Source: Desulfovibrionaceae bacterium UBA930
GTDB taxonomy: Bacteria; Desulfobacterota; Desulfovibrionia; Desulfovibrionales; Desulfovibrionaceae
NCBI GenBank assembly: GCA_002293605.1
Contig: DBDO01000228.1
Location: 1 to 8,878, forward strand
Reading direction: 5' to 3'
DNA length: 8,878 bases
Below, one piece after another: positions 1 through 6,924 of the stretch. The notes below the pieces were generated by a model. The model made no database searches. It had not been told where the DNA came from and worked only from the letters and a program-made list of their open reading frames with translations. Positions within the stretch are counted from its first letter, which is position 1. Each line of letters starts with the position of its first letter. Both the position numbers and the translations under genes were made by a program.

Positions 1-2939
1 TAGGCCCAGCCGTCGCCGCCGAAGATCCAGACGGATTTTTTGGTGAACATGTCGGCCATGTTGTAGATTTCCACAAGGGCCGGGTTGGCGTGCAGGGCTT
101 CGTGATCCATGAGGTCCATGACTTCCTCGCCGTACTGGCGGGAGAGCGTGGCGTCATCATGCTTCTCAGCCCAGTTTTGCAGGGCAGTTTTCATGGCGTC
201 CGGCAGCGCGCCCTTGAGGGCCTCCTGTACCAGGTCGTAAAGCTTGGCGCGGCGCTGGTTGTAGGCCATGTTCATGCCGTAGCCGAATTCGGCCGCGTCT
301 TCGAACAGGGAGTTGCCCCAGGCCGGGCCAAAGCCGTCCTTGTTGGTACAATAGGGCACGGAAGGAGCGGACGCGCCCCAGATGGAGGTGCAGCCCGTGG
401 CGTTGGCAATAACCATGCGCTCGCCGAAGAGCTGGGTGATCAGCTTGACATAGGGAGTTTCGCCGCACCCTGCGCAGGCCCCGGAGAATTCCAGCAGGGG
501 CTGCTGGTACTGCGAGCCCATGAGCGTGGTGCGCGAGGTCAGGTCGTCCTTGAGAGAGATATTGGCTTCGGCAAAGGCGAGGTTGGCGACCTGATCGGCC
601 AGTTCCTGACCCAGGGGGCGCATTTCCAGGGCCTTGGTCTTGGCCGGGCAGGTTTCCACGCAGGAGCCGCAGCCCATGCAATCCTGGGCGTAGACCTGCA
701 TGCGGTAGAGCAGGCCCTTGAAGTCTTTGCCCCTAGCTTCGATAGTGCCGAAGCTTGCGGGCGCGCCTTCAAGCTCCTCAGCAGCGGCCAGTACGGGGCG
801 GATGGCCGCGTGCGGACAGACAAAGGAGCACTGGTTGCACTGAATGCAGTTTTCGGAAAGCCAGTGGGGCACAGTAACGGCCACGCCGCGCTTTTCATAG
901 GCGGAGGTGCCGAGCGGCCAGACGCCGTTGGCGGAAAAGGCGGATACCGGCAGGGAATCGCCCTTTTGCGCCAGAATAGGACGCACCACATCGGTGATGT
1001 ACTCCGGCTCGCCCGCGCAGCCGCAGGAGCCGCCAGCGGCGCAGCCGCAGGATTTTTCAGCCTCGTCCGCAGCATTCAGCCAGGAGGCGGGCACCGGGAC
1101 TTCCTTGAGCGCGGCCACGGCCTTTTCCACAGCCTCGATGTTCATGTTCACGATTTTGTCGCCCTTGCTGCCGTAGGTCTTCTTGATGGAGTCCTTGAGC
1201 AGTTCCACTGCTTTTTCAAAGGGCAGCACGTTGGCCAGCTTGAAGAAGGCCGTTTGCATGATCATGTTGATGCGGCCGCCAAGGCCCACTTCCGTGGCCA
1301 GGTCAACAGCGTCCACATTGTAGAATTTGAGATTTTTCGCGGCAATGACGCGGCGCATGGAGGCCGGGAGTTCCTTGTCCATGTCCGCGGCGGACCAGCG
1401 GGAGTTGAGCACGAACACGCCGCCTTCCTTGATGCCTTCGAGCACGTCATAGAGGTGCACGTAGGCCGGGTTGTGGCAGGCGATGTAATCGGCCTGGGTC
1501 ACCAGATAGGGGGAGGTGATGGGGGCCTTGCCAAAGCGCAGGTGGGACACGGTGAAGCCGCCGGACTTTTTGGAGTCGTAGGCAAAGTAGCCCTGGGCGT
1601 ACAGATCGGTGTTGTCGCCGATAATTTTGATGGCCTGCTTGTTCGCGCCTACGGTGCCGTCCGCGCCAAGGCCGAAGAACTTGCACTGCACCGCGCCTTC
1701 GGCCACGGTGTTGATGTCTGCGCCCACGTCAAGCGAGGTGTGGGTCACATCGTCTTCAATGCCTACGGTGAAGTGGTTTTTCGGGGCTGCGCCGCGCATG
1801 TTGTCGTACACGGCCTTGGCCATGGCCGGGGTGAACTCCTTGGAGCCGAGGCCATAGCGGCCGCCCACAATGATCGGGCTTTGGCCCTGCTCGAAAAAGG
1901 CGGTGCAGACATCCGTGTACAGGGGCTCGCCAAGGCAGCCCGGCTCTTTGGTGCGGTCCAGCACGGTGATGGTCTGGGCCGAGGCGGGCACGGCCTGCAG
2001 GAGGTGTTCCATGGAGAAGGGACGGAAGAGACGCACCTTGACCAGGCCGACCTTTTCGCCCCTCGCGTTCAGGTAGCCTACCACTTCCTCAAGGGTTTCA
2101 CAGGCGCTGCCCATGCAGATGACCACCCGGTCAGCTTCAGGGTGACCCACGTAATCAAAAAGCTTGTAAGAGCGGCCCGTCAGCTTGGCCACCTTTTTCA
2201 TTTGCTGCAATACGATGCCGGGCAGGGCGTCGTAGTAGCCGTTGGCGGCTTCGCGGCCCTGGAAGTAAATATCCGGGTTCTGGGCTGTGCCACGCAGGTC
2301 GGGGTGTTCCGGGTGCATGGCGTTCATGCGGAACTCTTCGATCTTTTCCCAGTTCACAATCTTTTTGATGTCTTCATAGTCGATGACATCGATTTTCTGC
2401 ACTTCGTGCGAGGTGCGGAAGCCGTCAAAGAAGTGGCAGAACGGCACGCTGCCCTCAATGGCCGCAAGGTGGGACACCAGGGCAAGATCCATGGCTTCCT
2501 GCACGGAAGAGGAGGCCAGAAGGGCAAAACCGGTCTGGCGGGCGGCCATCACGTCCTGGTGATCGCCGAAAATGGACAGGGCGTGGGCCGCAATAGCCCG
2601 TGCCGAAACATGGAAGACACCGGGGAGCAACTCGCCCGAAATCTTGTACATGTTGGGAATCATGAGCAGCAGGCCTTGCGAGGCGGTAAAGGTGGTAGTC
2701 AGCGCGCCTGCGGCCAGGGCCCCGTGCACCGCGCCGGCTGCCCCGGCTTCAGATTGCAGTTGCTTGACCTGGACGGTTTGTCCAAAAATATTTTTGACCC
2801 CTTTGGCGGCCCATTCTTCCGTCTCTTCCGCCATCACCGAAGAGGGGGTGATGGGGAAAATGGCCGAGGTATCGCTCAAAGCATAGGCGATGTATGCGGC
2901 GGCGGTGTTGCCGTCCATAGTTTTCATCTTTTTAGCCAT
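1..2939 (-). CDS. nifJ: Pyruvate:ferredoxin (flavodoxin) oxidoreductase, C-terminus cut by window edge
   Basis: Oxidatively decarboxylates pyruvate with CoA to acetyl-CoA, CO2 and reduced ferredoxin in the cytoplasm; called por in Desulfovibrio. 979 residues are visible of about 1,200 usual. Seen: the FPITPSS motif (28-34) with T31, E64 and R114 at the positions I recall as active-site residues in the D. africanus enzyme; two 4Fe-4S ferredoxin motifs (C698, C701, C704, C708 and C754, C757, C760, C764); the TPP-domain proximal-cluster cysteines C822, C825 and C850; and the Mg/TPP GGDGWA motif (974-979) at the very edge. The fourth proximal-cluster cysteine would lie outside. The start ATG has AAGGAG (2946-2951) 6 bp upstream. 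A Cys-rich insert at 630-643 holds C631, C633, C639 and C641. It is transcribed in the same direction as the azlC group, 134 bp after it. Family assignment is very secure; the insert's role is unknown. Confidence 0.97.
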   Translation of the reverse strand, partial: MAKKMKTMDGNTAAAYIAYALSDTSAIFPITPSSVMAEETEEWAAKGVKNIFGQTVQVKQLQSEAGAAGAVHGALAAGALTTTFTASQGLLLMIPNMYKISGELLPGVFHVSARAIAAHALSIFGDHQDVMAARQTGFALLASSSVQEAMDLALVSHLAAIEGSVPFCHFFDGFRTSHEVQKIDVIDYEDIKKIVNWEKIEEFRMNAMHPEHPDLRGTAQNPDIYFQGREAANGYYDALPGIVLQQMKKVAKLTGRSYKLFDYVGHPEADRVVICMGSACETLEEVVGYLNARGEKVGLVKVRLFRPFSMEHLLQAVPASAQTITVLDRTKEPGCLGEPLYTDVCTAFFEQGQSPIIVGGRYGLGSKEFTPAMAKAVYDNMRGAAPKNHFTVGIEDDVTHTSLDVGADINTVAEGAVQCKFFGLGADGTVGANKQAIKIIGDNTDLYAQGYFAYDSKKSGGFTVSHLRFGKAPITSPYLVTQADYIACHNPAYVHLYDVLEGIKEGGVFVLNSRWSAADMDKELPASMRRVIAAKNLKFYNVDAVDLATEVGLGGRINMIMQTAFFKLANVLPFEKAVELLKDSIKKTYGSKGDKIVNMNIEAVEKAVAALKEVPVPASWLNAADEAEKSCGCAAGGSCGCAGEPEYITDVVRPILAQKGDSLPVSAFSANGVWPLGTSAYEKRGVAVTVPHWLSENCIQCNQCSFVCPHAAIRPVLAAAEELEGAPASFGTIEARGKDFKGLLYRMQVYAQDCMGCGSCVETCPAKTKALEMRPLGQELADQVANLAFAEANISLKDDLTSRTTLMGSQYQQPLLEFSGACAGCGETPYVKLITQLFGERMVIANATGCTSIWGASAPSVPYCTNKDGFGPAWGNSLFEDAAEFGYGMNMAYNQRRAKLYDLVQEALKGALPDAMKTALQNWAEKHDDATLSRQYGEEVMDLMDHEALHANPALVEIYNMADMFTKKSVWIFGGDGWA

Positions 2940-2960
2940 AGTTCGCTCCTTAACGGTTTG

Positions 2961-2975
2961 CCCGGTGAGTCCGGG
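2961..2975 (-). other. Small hairpin in the nifJ/por leader
   Basis: CCCGG (2961-2965) and CCGGG (2971-2975) form a perfect 5-bp stem with a 5-base loop, 10 bases upstream of the AAGGAG ribosome site. It would sit in the mRNA leader. It has no U-tract, so it is not a terminator. It might stabilise the mRNA or be chance; no regulator is evident. Confidence 0.35.
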
Positions 2976-3022
2976 ATATGATAAACGGCTTAACGCCGGA
3001 ACAGGCGAATCGTCTTCCAACA

Positions 3023-3042
3023 CGCGCTCTTATAATAGCGCG
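3023..3042 (-). promoter_or_regulatory. Putative promoter/operator dyad upstream of nifJ/por
   Basis: CGCGCT-N8-AGCGCG is a perfect 6-bp inverted repeat flanking an AT-only-like core (CTTATAAT on +). Read on the minus strand, the core gives TATTAT and TATAAG, both 5/6 matches to a sigma70 -10, about 90 bases before the por start. I see no convincing -35 (best at 17-bp spacing is GTGCAA, 3/6). A symmetrical site on a -10 is the geometry of a repressor operator or of an activator-dependent promoter. It does not match the Rex consensus (TTGTGAA-type) as I recall it. Confidence 0.35.
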
Positions 3043-3073
3043 AACGCCCCCGCTTTGCACTATAAATCGCAGC

Positions 3074-3883
3074 CTACACAGCATCCCGCAGGGCCGGTTC
3101 CAGGTTCGCGCTCTCGCCGAACAGCACCAGTTCCACCCAGTCAAAGGCAAAGGCGAGCCGCGCTTCGGGGTCGTCCATAAGGGCGGCAAAAAGGGCCTCA
3201 CGCGGCTGGTCTGCGTATGCGCCTTTGAGGCCCACGCGGGAGAGCAGCCCGGTGCTGCGAATGAGGTCCGCGAACCTGTCCTGCTGGTACAGGCAGAGCA
3301 GGGTCATGGTGGCGTGTTTTTCAGACAGCACCGCGCCCCCGGCCACGGCCTTGAAGCGGGCCATCAACTGCATGTAGCGGTCGTTCATCCGGTTGTAAGC
3401 CTCTATGCCCTGATCCTGAAGCCAGGTGGCAATGGTCCAGCGTTTTTGCCCGGCAAAGCCTTTGCAGTGTTCTTCACGCACCAGAAAATAGTGCTCGGCA
3501 ACGCCGCCCTTTTCACCCGGCATGGTGGCCCGCCCCAGGGGATAGGTGCGACAGGCCGAGGAGCGGTGCTCATACACGCTGCACCCGGAAGCGCTCAGGA
3601 AAGGACAGGAACGGGTCGGCGGCGGGTCCATACGCAGGTGCAGCAGGGGAAAGCCGGAATCTTCATAGCTGCCGGGCACGGCGTAGTCTTCGATAAAGGA
3701 TTCGCTGCTGATGTCCAGGCCCTGGCACAGGCGCAGCACGTCATAGGGCGTCAGGGGCATGGTCAGGCCCGAACAGCAGGCGTTAAAGCAGGGCACCCCG
3801 GGGTGGCAGGCGAACCAGAATTCCTCGCCGGGGTTGAGCGTGGGCATATTTTCCAGAAAAGCGCGCGTGGCATCCTTGTGCAT
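3074..3883 (-). CDS. YkgJ/UPF0153-type cysteine-cluster (metal-chelating) protein
   Basis: A 269-residue protein of the family annotated as zinc/iron-chelating or YkgJ-type (CxxxCC proteins); biochemical role not established. Seen: an N-terminal cluster C26-x5-C32-x3-C36-C37 followed by a TPYDV segment, then CPFL (C93), C101, and the family-typical YEHRSSACRTYPLG (C111), plus C140. These eight cysteines are the expected metal/cluster ligands. Residues 150-269 are a mainly helical extension without a motif I recognise. There is no signal peptide or membrane segment, so it is cytoplasmic. The start ATG lies 2 bp after the stop of the DsbA-like gene; the only purine-rich site (AAAGG) is 12 bases away inside that gene, so translation is probably coupled. 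Stop is TAG. No intrinsic terminator follows, so read-through into nifJ/por is possible. Confidence 0.85.
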   Translation of the reverse strand: MHKDATRAFLENMPTLNPGEEFWFACHPGVPCFNACCSGLTMPLTPYDVLRLCQGLDISSESFIEDYAVPGSYEDSGFPLLHLRMDPPPTRSCPFLSASGCSVYEHRSSACRTYPLGRATMPGEKGGVAEHYFLVREEHCKGFAGQKRWTIATWLQDQGIEAYNRMNDRYMQLMARFKAVAGGAVLSEKHATMTLLCLYQQDRFADLIRSTGLLSRVGLKGAYADQPREALFAALMDDPEARLAFAFDWVELVLFGESANLEPALRDAV

Positions 3884-3885
3884 GC

Positions 3886-4737
3886 TTATTTCTTGCCTTT
3901 GAGTTTAAGGGCCGTGTCCACGGCTTCTTCAAACAGGTCCTTGGGTATGGCACCGCGAATCATCAAATCATTGACCACAAAATAGGGCGTGCCCGATATG
4001 CCGAGGCGGTCCGCCTCCCGGCGGTCGGCCTCAAGCTGTTGCTGCACAGCCGGGGAACCCGCTTCCGCCTTGAGTTTTTTCAGGTCATAGCCGAGGCGGC
4101 CCGCAGCGTCTTTTAAAAAACCTTCGGTATCGCGCTCGAACAGGCCGATGCCGTTGAACAGCGCGTCAAAGAATTCCCAGCCTTTGGCCGGGTCGAGCAT
4201 AAAGGCGGCAGTGGCGTACTGGGCCGCAGCCAGGGAATAGGAATCATTTTCCTTGGGCAGGGCCTTGAAGGCGACCCGAAGCCTACCCTCGTATTTTTTC
4301 AGCAACTGCACAATGGTCTGCTCCATTTGCAGGCAATAGGGGCAGGTAAAATCGGAAAAGCTGACAATGGTCACAGGCGCGTTTATACTGCCGCGAAAGG
4401 CTCTGCCCTTGAGTTCAAGGCTCTTGGGCTGTTTGGCATCTTGCCGCCACTGAGCGAGCATGGCTTTGCGCTTGCGCAGGATATTGCCCTGCTGGGCGAT
4501 TTCCAGAACGGTCTCGCTATTCTCTTTTAAAATGTCGAGCACGAGTTCGGGCTGCTCTTTAAGTACCTGGCGTACGGCTTCTTTCAGCTCGTTCAGATTT
4601 TGGGCGGGCTGGGCGCAGCGCGCACCTGCGGGAAAAAAGAACAGGCAGAGCAGCGCAAGTGCCAGGACCGCTCCGGAGAAAAAGGCGGAAAAAGGCCGGA
4701 CAAAAGCACATATGCGTCGGATGGGGGTATGGAACAT
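3886..4737 (-). CDS. Periplasmic DsbA/ScsC-like thiol:disulfide oxidoreductase
   Basis: A 283-residue thioredoxin-fold protein that makes or rearranges disulfides in exported proteins. Seen: a hydrophobic signal segment (about 19-36) with likely signal-peptidase cleavage after AGA (37-39); a charged helical segment 47-90 (EQPELVLDIL..) resembling the N-terminal oligomerisation region of ScsC-type proteins; the DFTCPYC active site (C132, C135); and the cis-proline loop GTPYF (P251). C41 is near the cleavage site but the preceding residues (GAR) are not a lipobox. The ATG has GGAG about 7 bases upstream. It starts 30 bp after azlD and ends 2 bp before the YkgJ-type gene, inside the azlC operon. 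Whether it acts as oxidase or isomerase cannot be decided from sequence; the ScsC-like N-terminus, if it trimerises, would favour isomerase. Confidence 0.9.
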   Translation of the reverse strand: MFHTPIRRICAFVRPFSAFFSGAVLALALLCLFFFPAGARCAQPAQNLNELKEAVRQVLKEQPELVLDILKENSETVLEIAQQGNILRKRKAMLAQWRQDAKQPKSLELKGRAFRGSINAPVTIVSFSDFTCPYCLQMEQTIVQLLKKYEGRLRVAFKALPKENDSYSLAAAQYATAAFMLDPAKGWEFFDALFNGIGLFERDTEGFLKDAAGRLGYDLKKLKAEAGSPAVQQQLEADRREADRLGISGTPYFVVNDLMIRGAIPKDLFEEAVDTALKLKGKK

Positions 4738-4767
4738 AGGCGTCTCCGTAAGAGGCGTAACAAGGGA

Positions 4768-5115
4768 TTACATAAGCCAGCGCAACAGGCTGACCGTTCC
4801 CATGCCGACAGCAACCGTAGCAAAAAAACTTTTCGTCAGCCAGCCCGCGATAAAGGTAATCAGAGCAGCAAGCAAAAAAATATTGTCCGTACTGAGAAAG
4901 AGCAGCTGTTCTCCCTTGTCGCCGCTTCGGAGCAAAATCTCCGGGGCGAGCAGGGCCGCGAGCACGGCAGGGGGCACCATTTCCAGCCAGCGCATCAGAT
5001 GCGGGTTCAGTTGACGTGAAGACAGCAAGAGCAGCGGCGTCACCCGTGCAAGATAGGTGACCAGGGCCATGCCCGCGATAAGGAGCAGCTGTTCCGGGGG
5101 TAAGAGTTCAGCCAC
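4768..5115 (-). CDS. azlD: AzlD-type branched-chain amino-acid exporter small subunit
   Basis: A 115-residue membrane protein, the small partner of AzlC in branched-chain amino-acid (and analogue) export at the inner membrane. About four hydrophobic segments are seen, with the family-like TYLARVTPLLLL segment near the N-terminus and the VPPAVLAALLAPEILL segment mid-protein. I chose the GTG at 5113-5115: it gives the usual AzlD length (about 100-115), has GGGAGG about 7 bases upstream, and overlaps the azlC stop by 8 bp (GTGGCTGA), typical translational coupling. An in-frame ATG at 5181 would add 22 non-hydrophobic residues lying inside azlC and has no support. Stop TAA. Confidence 0.88.
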   Translation of the reverse strand: MAELLPPEQLLLIAGMALVTYLARVTPLLLLSSRQLNPHLMRWLEMVPPAVLAALLAPEILLRSGDKGEQLLFLSTDNIFLLAALITFIAGWLTKSFFATVAVGMGTVSLLRWLM

Positions 5116-5824
5116 AGGCCGCCTCCCTTTGCGTGCCAGGCCGTCTTTTGTCCGTGCCGGGCAGGGGCATGAAGGCAGCAAGGGTGGCCGCGCAGATTGT
5201 AGCTAACATCACGTTCCACTGCCCTGCGCCGAGCAGGGCGAAAATCAGGGAAAAGGCCGCCCCGAGACAGAGGGCGAAGAGACGCCTGGGCAGATAAACG
5301 TGAGGCAGAAGCAGGGAAATGAACATGCCGGGCAGGGCGAAATCCAGACCGAGGAAGGAGAGATCGCCAAGAGCGGAATCGCACAGCGCGCCCGCTACGC
5401 CGCCCGCCACCCAGCCCGCATGGGCGAATCCGTTCAAGCTGAGGGCCTCGCCCTTGCTCACGCCGTGCGAAGCAAAACGCCCGAGGTTGACGGCAAAGCT
5501 TTCGTCCGTCAGTTCAAAACTGAACCAGGCCAGCCGGGCTTTGCTCCAGGTGCGCACATAGGGAGTCATGGCGGCGGACATCAAAAGATGCCGCAGGTTG
5601 ACCACAAAGGTGGTCAGCACAATGCCCGTCACGCCCGCTCCGGCGGCGAGCATCTGCACGGCAATAAGCTGGGCCGAGCCTGCATAGACGAAGTAGGACA
5701 TCATGCCTGCGGCAAGCGGAGTCATGCCCGCCTGTACGGCCAGCACCCCAAAGGCGAAACCAACAGGAAGGTAGCCCAGCACCACAGGCAGGCCCAGACG
5801 CACCCCGGTAAAAAAATCCTTCAT
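5108..5824 (-). CDS. azlC: AzlC-type branched-chain amino-acid exporter large subunit
   Basis: A 238-residue inner-membrane permease that with AzlD exports branched-chain amino acids (YgaZH/AzlCD family). Seen: the conserved N-terminal GLPVVLGYLPVGFAFG (11-26), the YFVYAGSAQLIAV segment (44-56), VNLRHLLMSAA (74-84), and ELTDESFAV (104-112), all strong family hallmarks, with about seven hydrophobic segments. The last ~15 residues are polar and probably cytoplasmic. The ATG is the only in-frame start with the motif intact; its ribosome site is poor (GGATGG just upstream). First gene of the azlC-azlD-dsbA-like-ykgJ-like run, with a good promoter 75-103 bases upstream. The exact substrate could be another hydrophobic amino acid. 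Confidence 0.92.
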   Translation of the reverse strand: MKDFFTGVRLGLPVVLGYLPVGFAFGVLAVQAGMTPLAAGMMSYFVYAGSAQLIAVQMLAAGAGVTGIVLTTFVVNLRHLLMSAAMTPYVRTWSKARLAWFSFELTDESFAVNLGRFASHGVSKGEALSLNGFAHAGWVAGGVAGALCDSALGDLSFLGLDFALPGMFISLLLPHVYLPRRLFALCLGAAFSLIFALLGAGQWNVMLATICAATLAAFMPLPGTDKRRPGTQREAACG

Positions 5825-5898
5825 GCCACCATCCGCCGCGAAACCGCTTCCGGCAACGGAGCAAAAGCGCCCCGGCTTTGAGCCTCAGAAAAAAGCGG

Positions 5899-5927
5899 AC
5901 TATGCCCCCAGTCGGCGGATTCGTCAA
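5899..5927 (-). promoter_or_regulatory. Sigma70-type promoter of the azlC operon
   Basis: On the minus strand TTGACG (5922-5927, 5/6 to TTGACA) is followed after exactly 17 bases by CATAGT (5899-5904, 4/6 to TATAAT). Transcription would begin near 5892, leaving a leader of about 68 bases before the azlC ATG. This is the best -35 match I see in the window. Position and direction fit the four-gene run 5824 to 3074. Confidence 0.6.
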
Positions 5928-5940
5928 CGGGAAAGGAAAG

Positions 5941-5970
5941 GCGGGCAGGGCGGGCGCTTGCCCTGCCTGC
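5941..5970. repeat. GC-rich inverted repeat between azlC and mntP
   Basis: An 11-bp stem (5941-5951 with 5960-5970, one G-T pair; the inner 8 bp GGCAGGGC/GCCCTGCC are perfect) with an 8-base loop. No U-tract follows on either strand and both flanking genes diverge, so it is not a terminator. It covers the mntP -35 (5958-5963) and lies just behind the azlC -35, a suitable place for a shared operator. No regulator family is recognised from its sequence. Confidence 0.5.
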
Positions 5971-5986
5971 ATTGAAAGGATATAAG
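5958..5986 (+). promoter_or_regulatory. Putative sigma70-type promoter of mntP
   Basis: TTGCCC (5958-5963, 4/6) and TATAAG (5981-5986, 5/6) are separated by 17 bases. The predicted start near 5993 gives a leader of about 78 bases before the TTG start of mntP. The -35 is embedded in the right arm of the GC-rich inverted repeat, so binding or cruciform formation there would affect it. Confidence 0.5.
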
Positions 5987-5996
5987 GGCTCTCCGA

Positions 5997-6037
5997 GAGA
6001 GGAGGGCTTTGCCAGTACTGCAATGCTTCGGCCTCTC
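5997..6037 (+). promoter_or_regulatory. Structured mntP leader with internal dyad
   Basis: GAGAGG (5997-6002) can pair with CCTCTC (6032-6037), enclosing a near-palindrome TTGC-C-AGTACT-GCAA (6009-6023). Both fall in the predicted mRNA leader or just downstream of the promoter. Some mntP genes are controlled by a manganese yybP-ykoY riboswitch or by MntR. I do not see the conserved loops of the former or a recognisable box of the latter, so the site is left unnamed. Confidence 0.35.
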
Positions 6038-6070
6038 AAGGTTAAAATACTCATAATAAAGGAAACTGCC

Positions 6071-6676
6071 TTGCCCTTTCTTACCATATGTCTTCTTGCC
6101 CTTGCCCTTGCCATGGACGCCTTTGCCGTCTCCATCACCACCGGGGTGCAGCTGCGCACTGTTACGCTCGGCCATACCCTGCGCATGGGAGGAACCTTTG
6201 GCGGGTTCCAGTTCCTCATGCCCGTGCTCGGCTGGCTGGCCGGGGTCCGCGCCCTGCAATATATTGAGGGCTATGATCACTGGCTGGCCTTTGCCCTGCT
6301 GATCTTTGTAGGCGGCAAAATGATTTGGGAGGCCGTCCAAAGTCAGCCGGAGGATGATGCCGAAGCCTGCAATACCGCCCCGGAACGCGGCGATCCCACC
6401 AAAGGCGGCTCACTCCTGCTGCTGGGCATTGCCACCAGCCTGGACGCCCTGGCCGTGGGCCTTTCTCTGGCTCTGTTGAAAGTGGATGTCTGGATTCCGG
6501 CCCTGATTATCGGGGCCGTGTGCTTCGCCCTTTCCGCCATCGGCCTGCAACTGGGCCGTCTTGTCTGTAAAATGCCCGGCCTCGGTAACCTGGGCGAAAA
6601 GGCGAATATTCTCGGGGGTATCGTGCTCCTGGCTATTGGCTTAAAGATACTGTACGAGCACAACGTCTTTTCTTAG
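6071..6676 (+). CDS. mntP: Manganese exporter MntP (YebN family), TTG start
   Basis: A 201-residue inner-membrane Mn(II) efflux pump of six predicted helices in two related halves. Seen: the first-half motif MDAFAVS with D16, and the repeat ATSLDALAVG with D125, the paired intramembrane aspartates of the family; a polar loop 91-112; and GGKMIWE (81-87). The TTG at 6071 is chosen over the ATG at 5972. It has AAGGA (6059-6063) 7 bases upstream, gives nearly the family length (E. coli 188), and places the aspartate at position 16 as in E. coli MntP. The ATG version adds 33 polar residues, and that stretch carries the promoter and leader structure. The only intergenic neighbour upstream is azlC, divergent. 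The stop codon TAG is the first base triplet of a repeat element. Confidence 0.93.
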   Translation: MPFLTICLLALALAMDAFAVSITTGVQLRTVTLGHTLRMGGTFGGFQFLMPVLGWLAGVRALQYIEGYDHWLAFALLIFVGGKMIWEAVQSQPEDDAEACNTAPERGDPTKGGSLLLLGIATSLDALAVGLSLALLKVDVWIPALIIGAVCFALSAIGLQLGRLVCKMPGLGNLGEKANILGGIVLLAIGLKILYEHNVFS

Positions 6677-6830
6677 GGAAAGGCTGGTTTATTTCCCTTT
6701 GGCTACGTTGCTCGGGCTTTCCCTCCGGGGGCAGGACCAAAGAGTCCAGCCCCCATCGGGAAAGACCCTCGCGCCTTGCCAAAGAAAAAAACTCAGCCTT
6801 TCCCCAAAGCCCAGTAATCAGCGCTTCCTT
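6674..6830. repeat. Palindromic extragenic repeat, copy A
   Basis: A long imperfect hairpin starting at the mntP stop codon. Paired blocks from outside in: 6676-6686 with 6794-6804 (11 bp perfect), 6688-6694 with 6785-6791 (T/A-rich, one mismatch), 6697-6703 with 6778-6784 (CTTTGGC/GCCAAAG), 6717-6723 with 6758-6764, 6727-6732 with 6749-6754, and the apex GGAC/GTCC (6734-6737/6744-6747) with loop CAAAGA. The right end AATCAGCGCTTCCTT (6816-6830) is the exact reverse complement of the left end of copy B and matches its own left end at 11 of 15 positions. No coding sequence and no U-tract terminator. Resembles a MITE or REP-like unit; family not recognised. Confidence 0.75.
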
Positions 6831-6846
6831 GCTCGGTGGCGGCTTC

Positions 6847-6898
6847 TCTGGCGATTCTTTCCCAAATCGTGTATGAAAGGGCAAGAGTTGCCGCCAGA
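6847..6898 (+). other. Potential structured leader before the methyltransferase gene
   Basis: TCTGGCG (6847-6853) is the exact complement of CGCCAGA (6892-6898), with an inner CTTTC/GAAAG pair (6857-6861/6875-6879). It ends 26 bases before the methyltransferase start. A TATGAA (6872-6877) could be a weak -10 but has no good -35. Beyond this and copy A of the repeat, I see nothing else in 6677-6924. Confidence 0.3.
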
Positions 6899-6924
6899 CT
6901 CTTAACAAGAGGGGAGAAAGCGCC

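Noticed and set aside
90..2981. A 963-codon open frame on the plus strand opposite nifJ/por
   Set aside because: It lies antisense to an unmistakable PFOR and its translation is rich in G, H, A and V with no domain. Long antisense frames of this kind arise from GC-biased codon use in the true gene; no ribosome site or promoter supports it.
2978..3985. A 335-codon plus-strand frame opposite the YkgJ-type gene
   Set aside because: Antisense shadow: low-complexity composition, and the opposite strand has the full cysteine motif set of a known family.
5972..6070. ATG at 5972 as the mntP start
   Set aside because: It would add 33 polar residues before the first membrane helix and lies in front of the -10 at 5981; the TTG at 6071 has a ribosome site and puts the conserved Asp at position 16 as in E. 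coli.
5821..6219. A minus-strand frame ending ATGA-overlapped with the azlC start
   Set aside because: The 4-bp overlap looks like coupling, but the frame runs antisense to the MntP N-terminus, crosses both promoters and encodes no recognisable domain.
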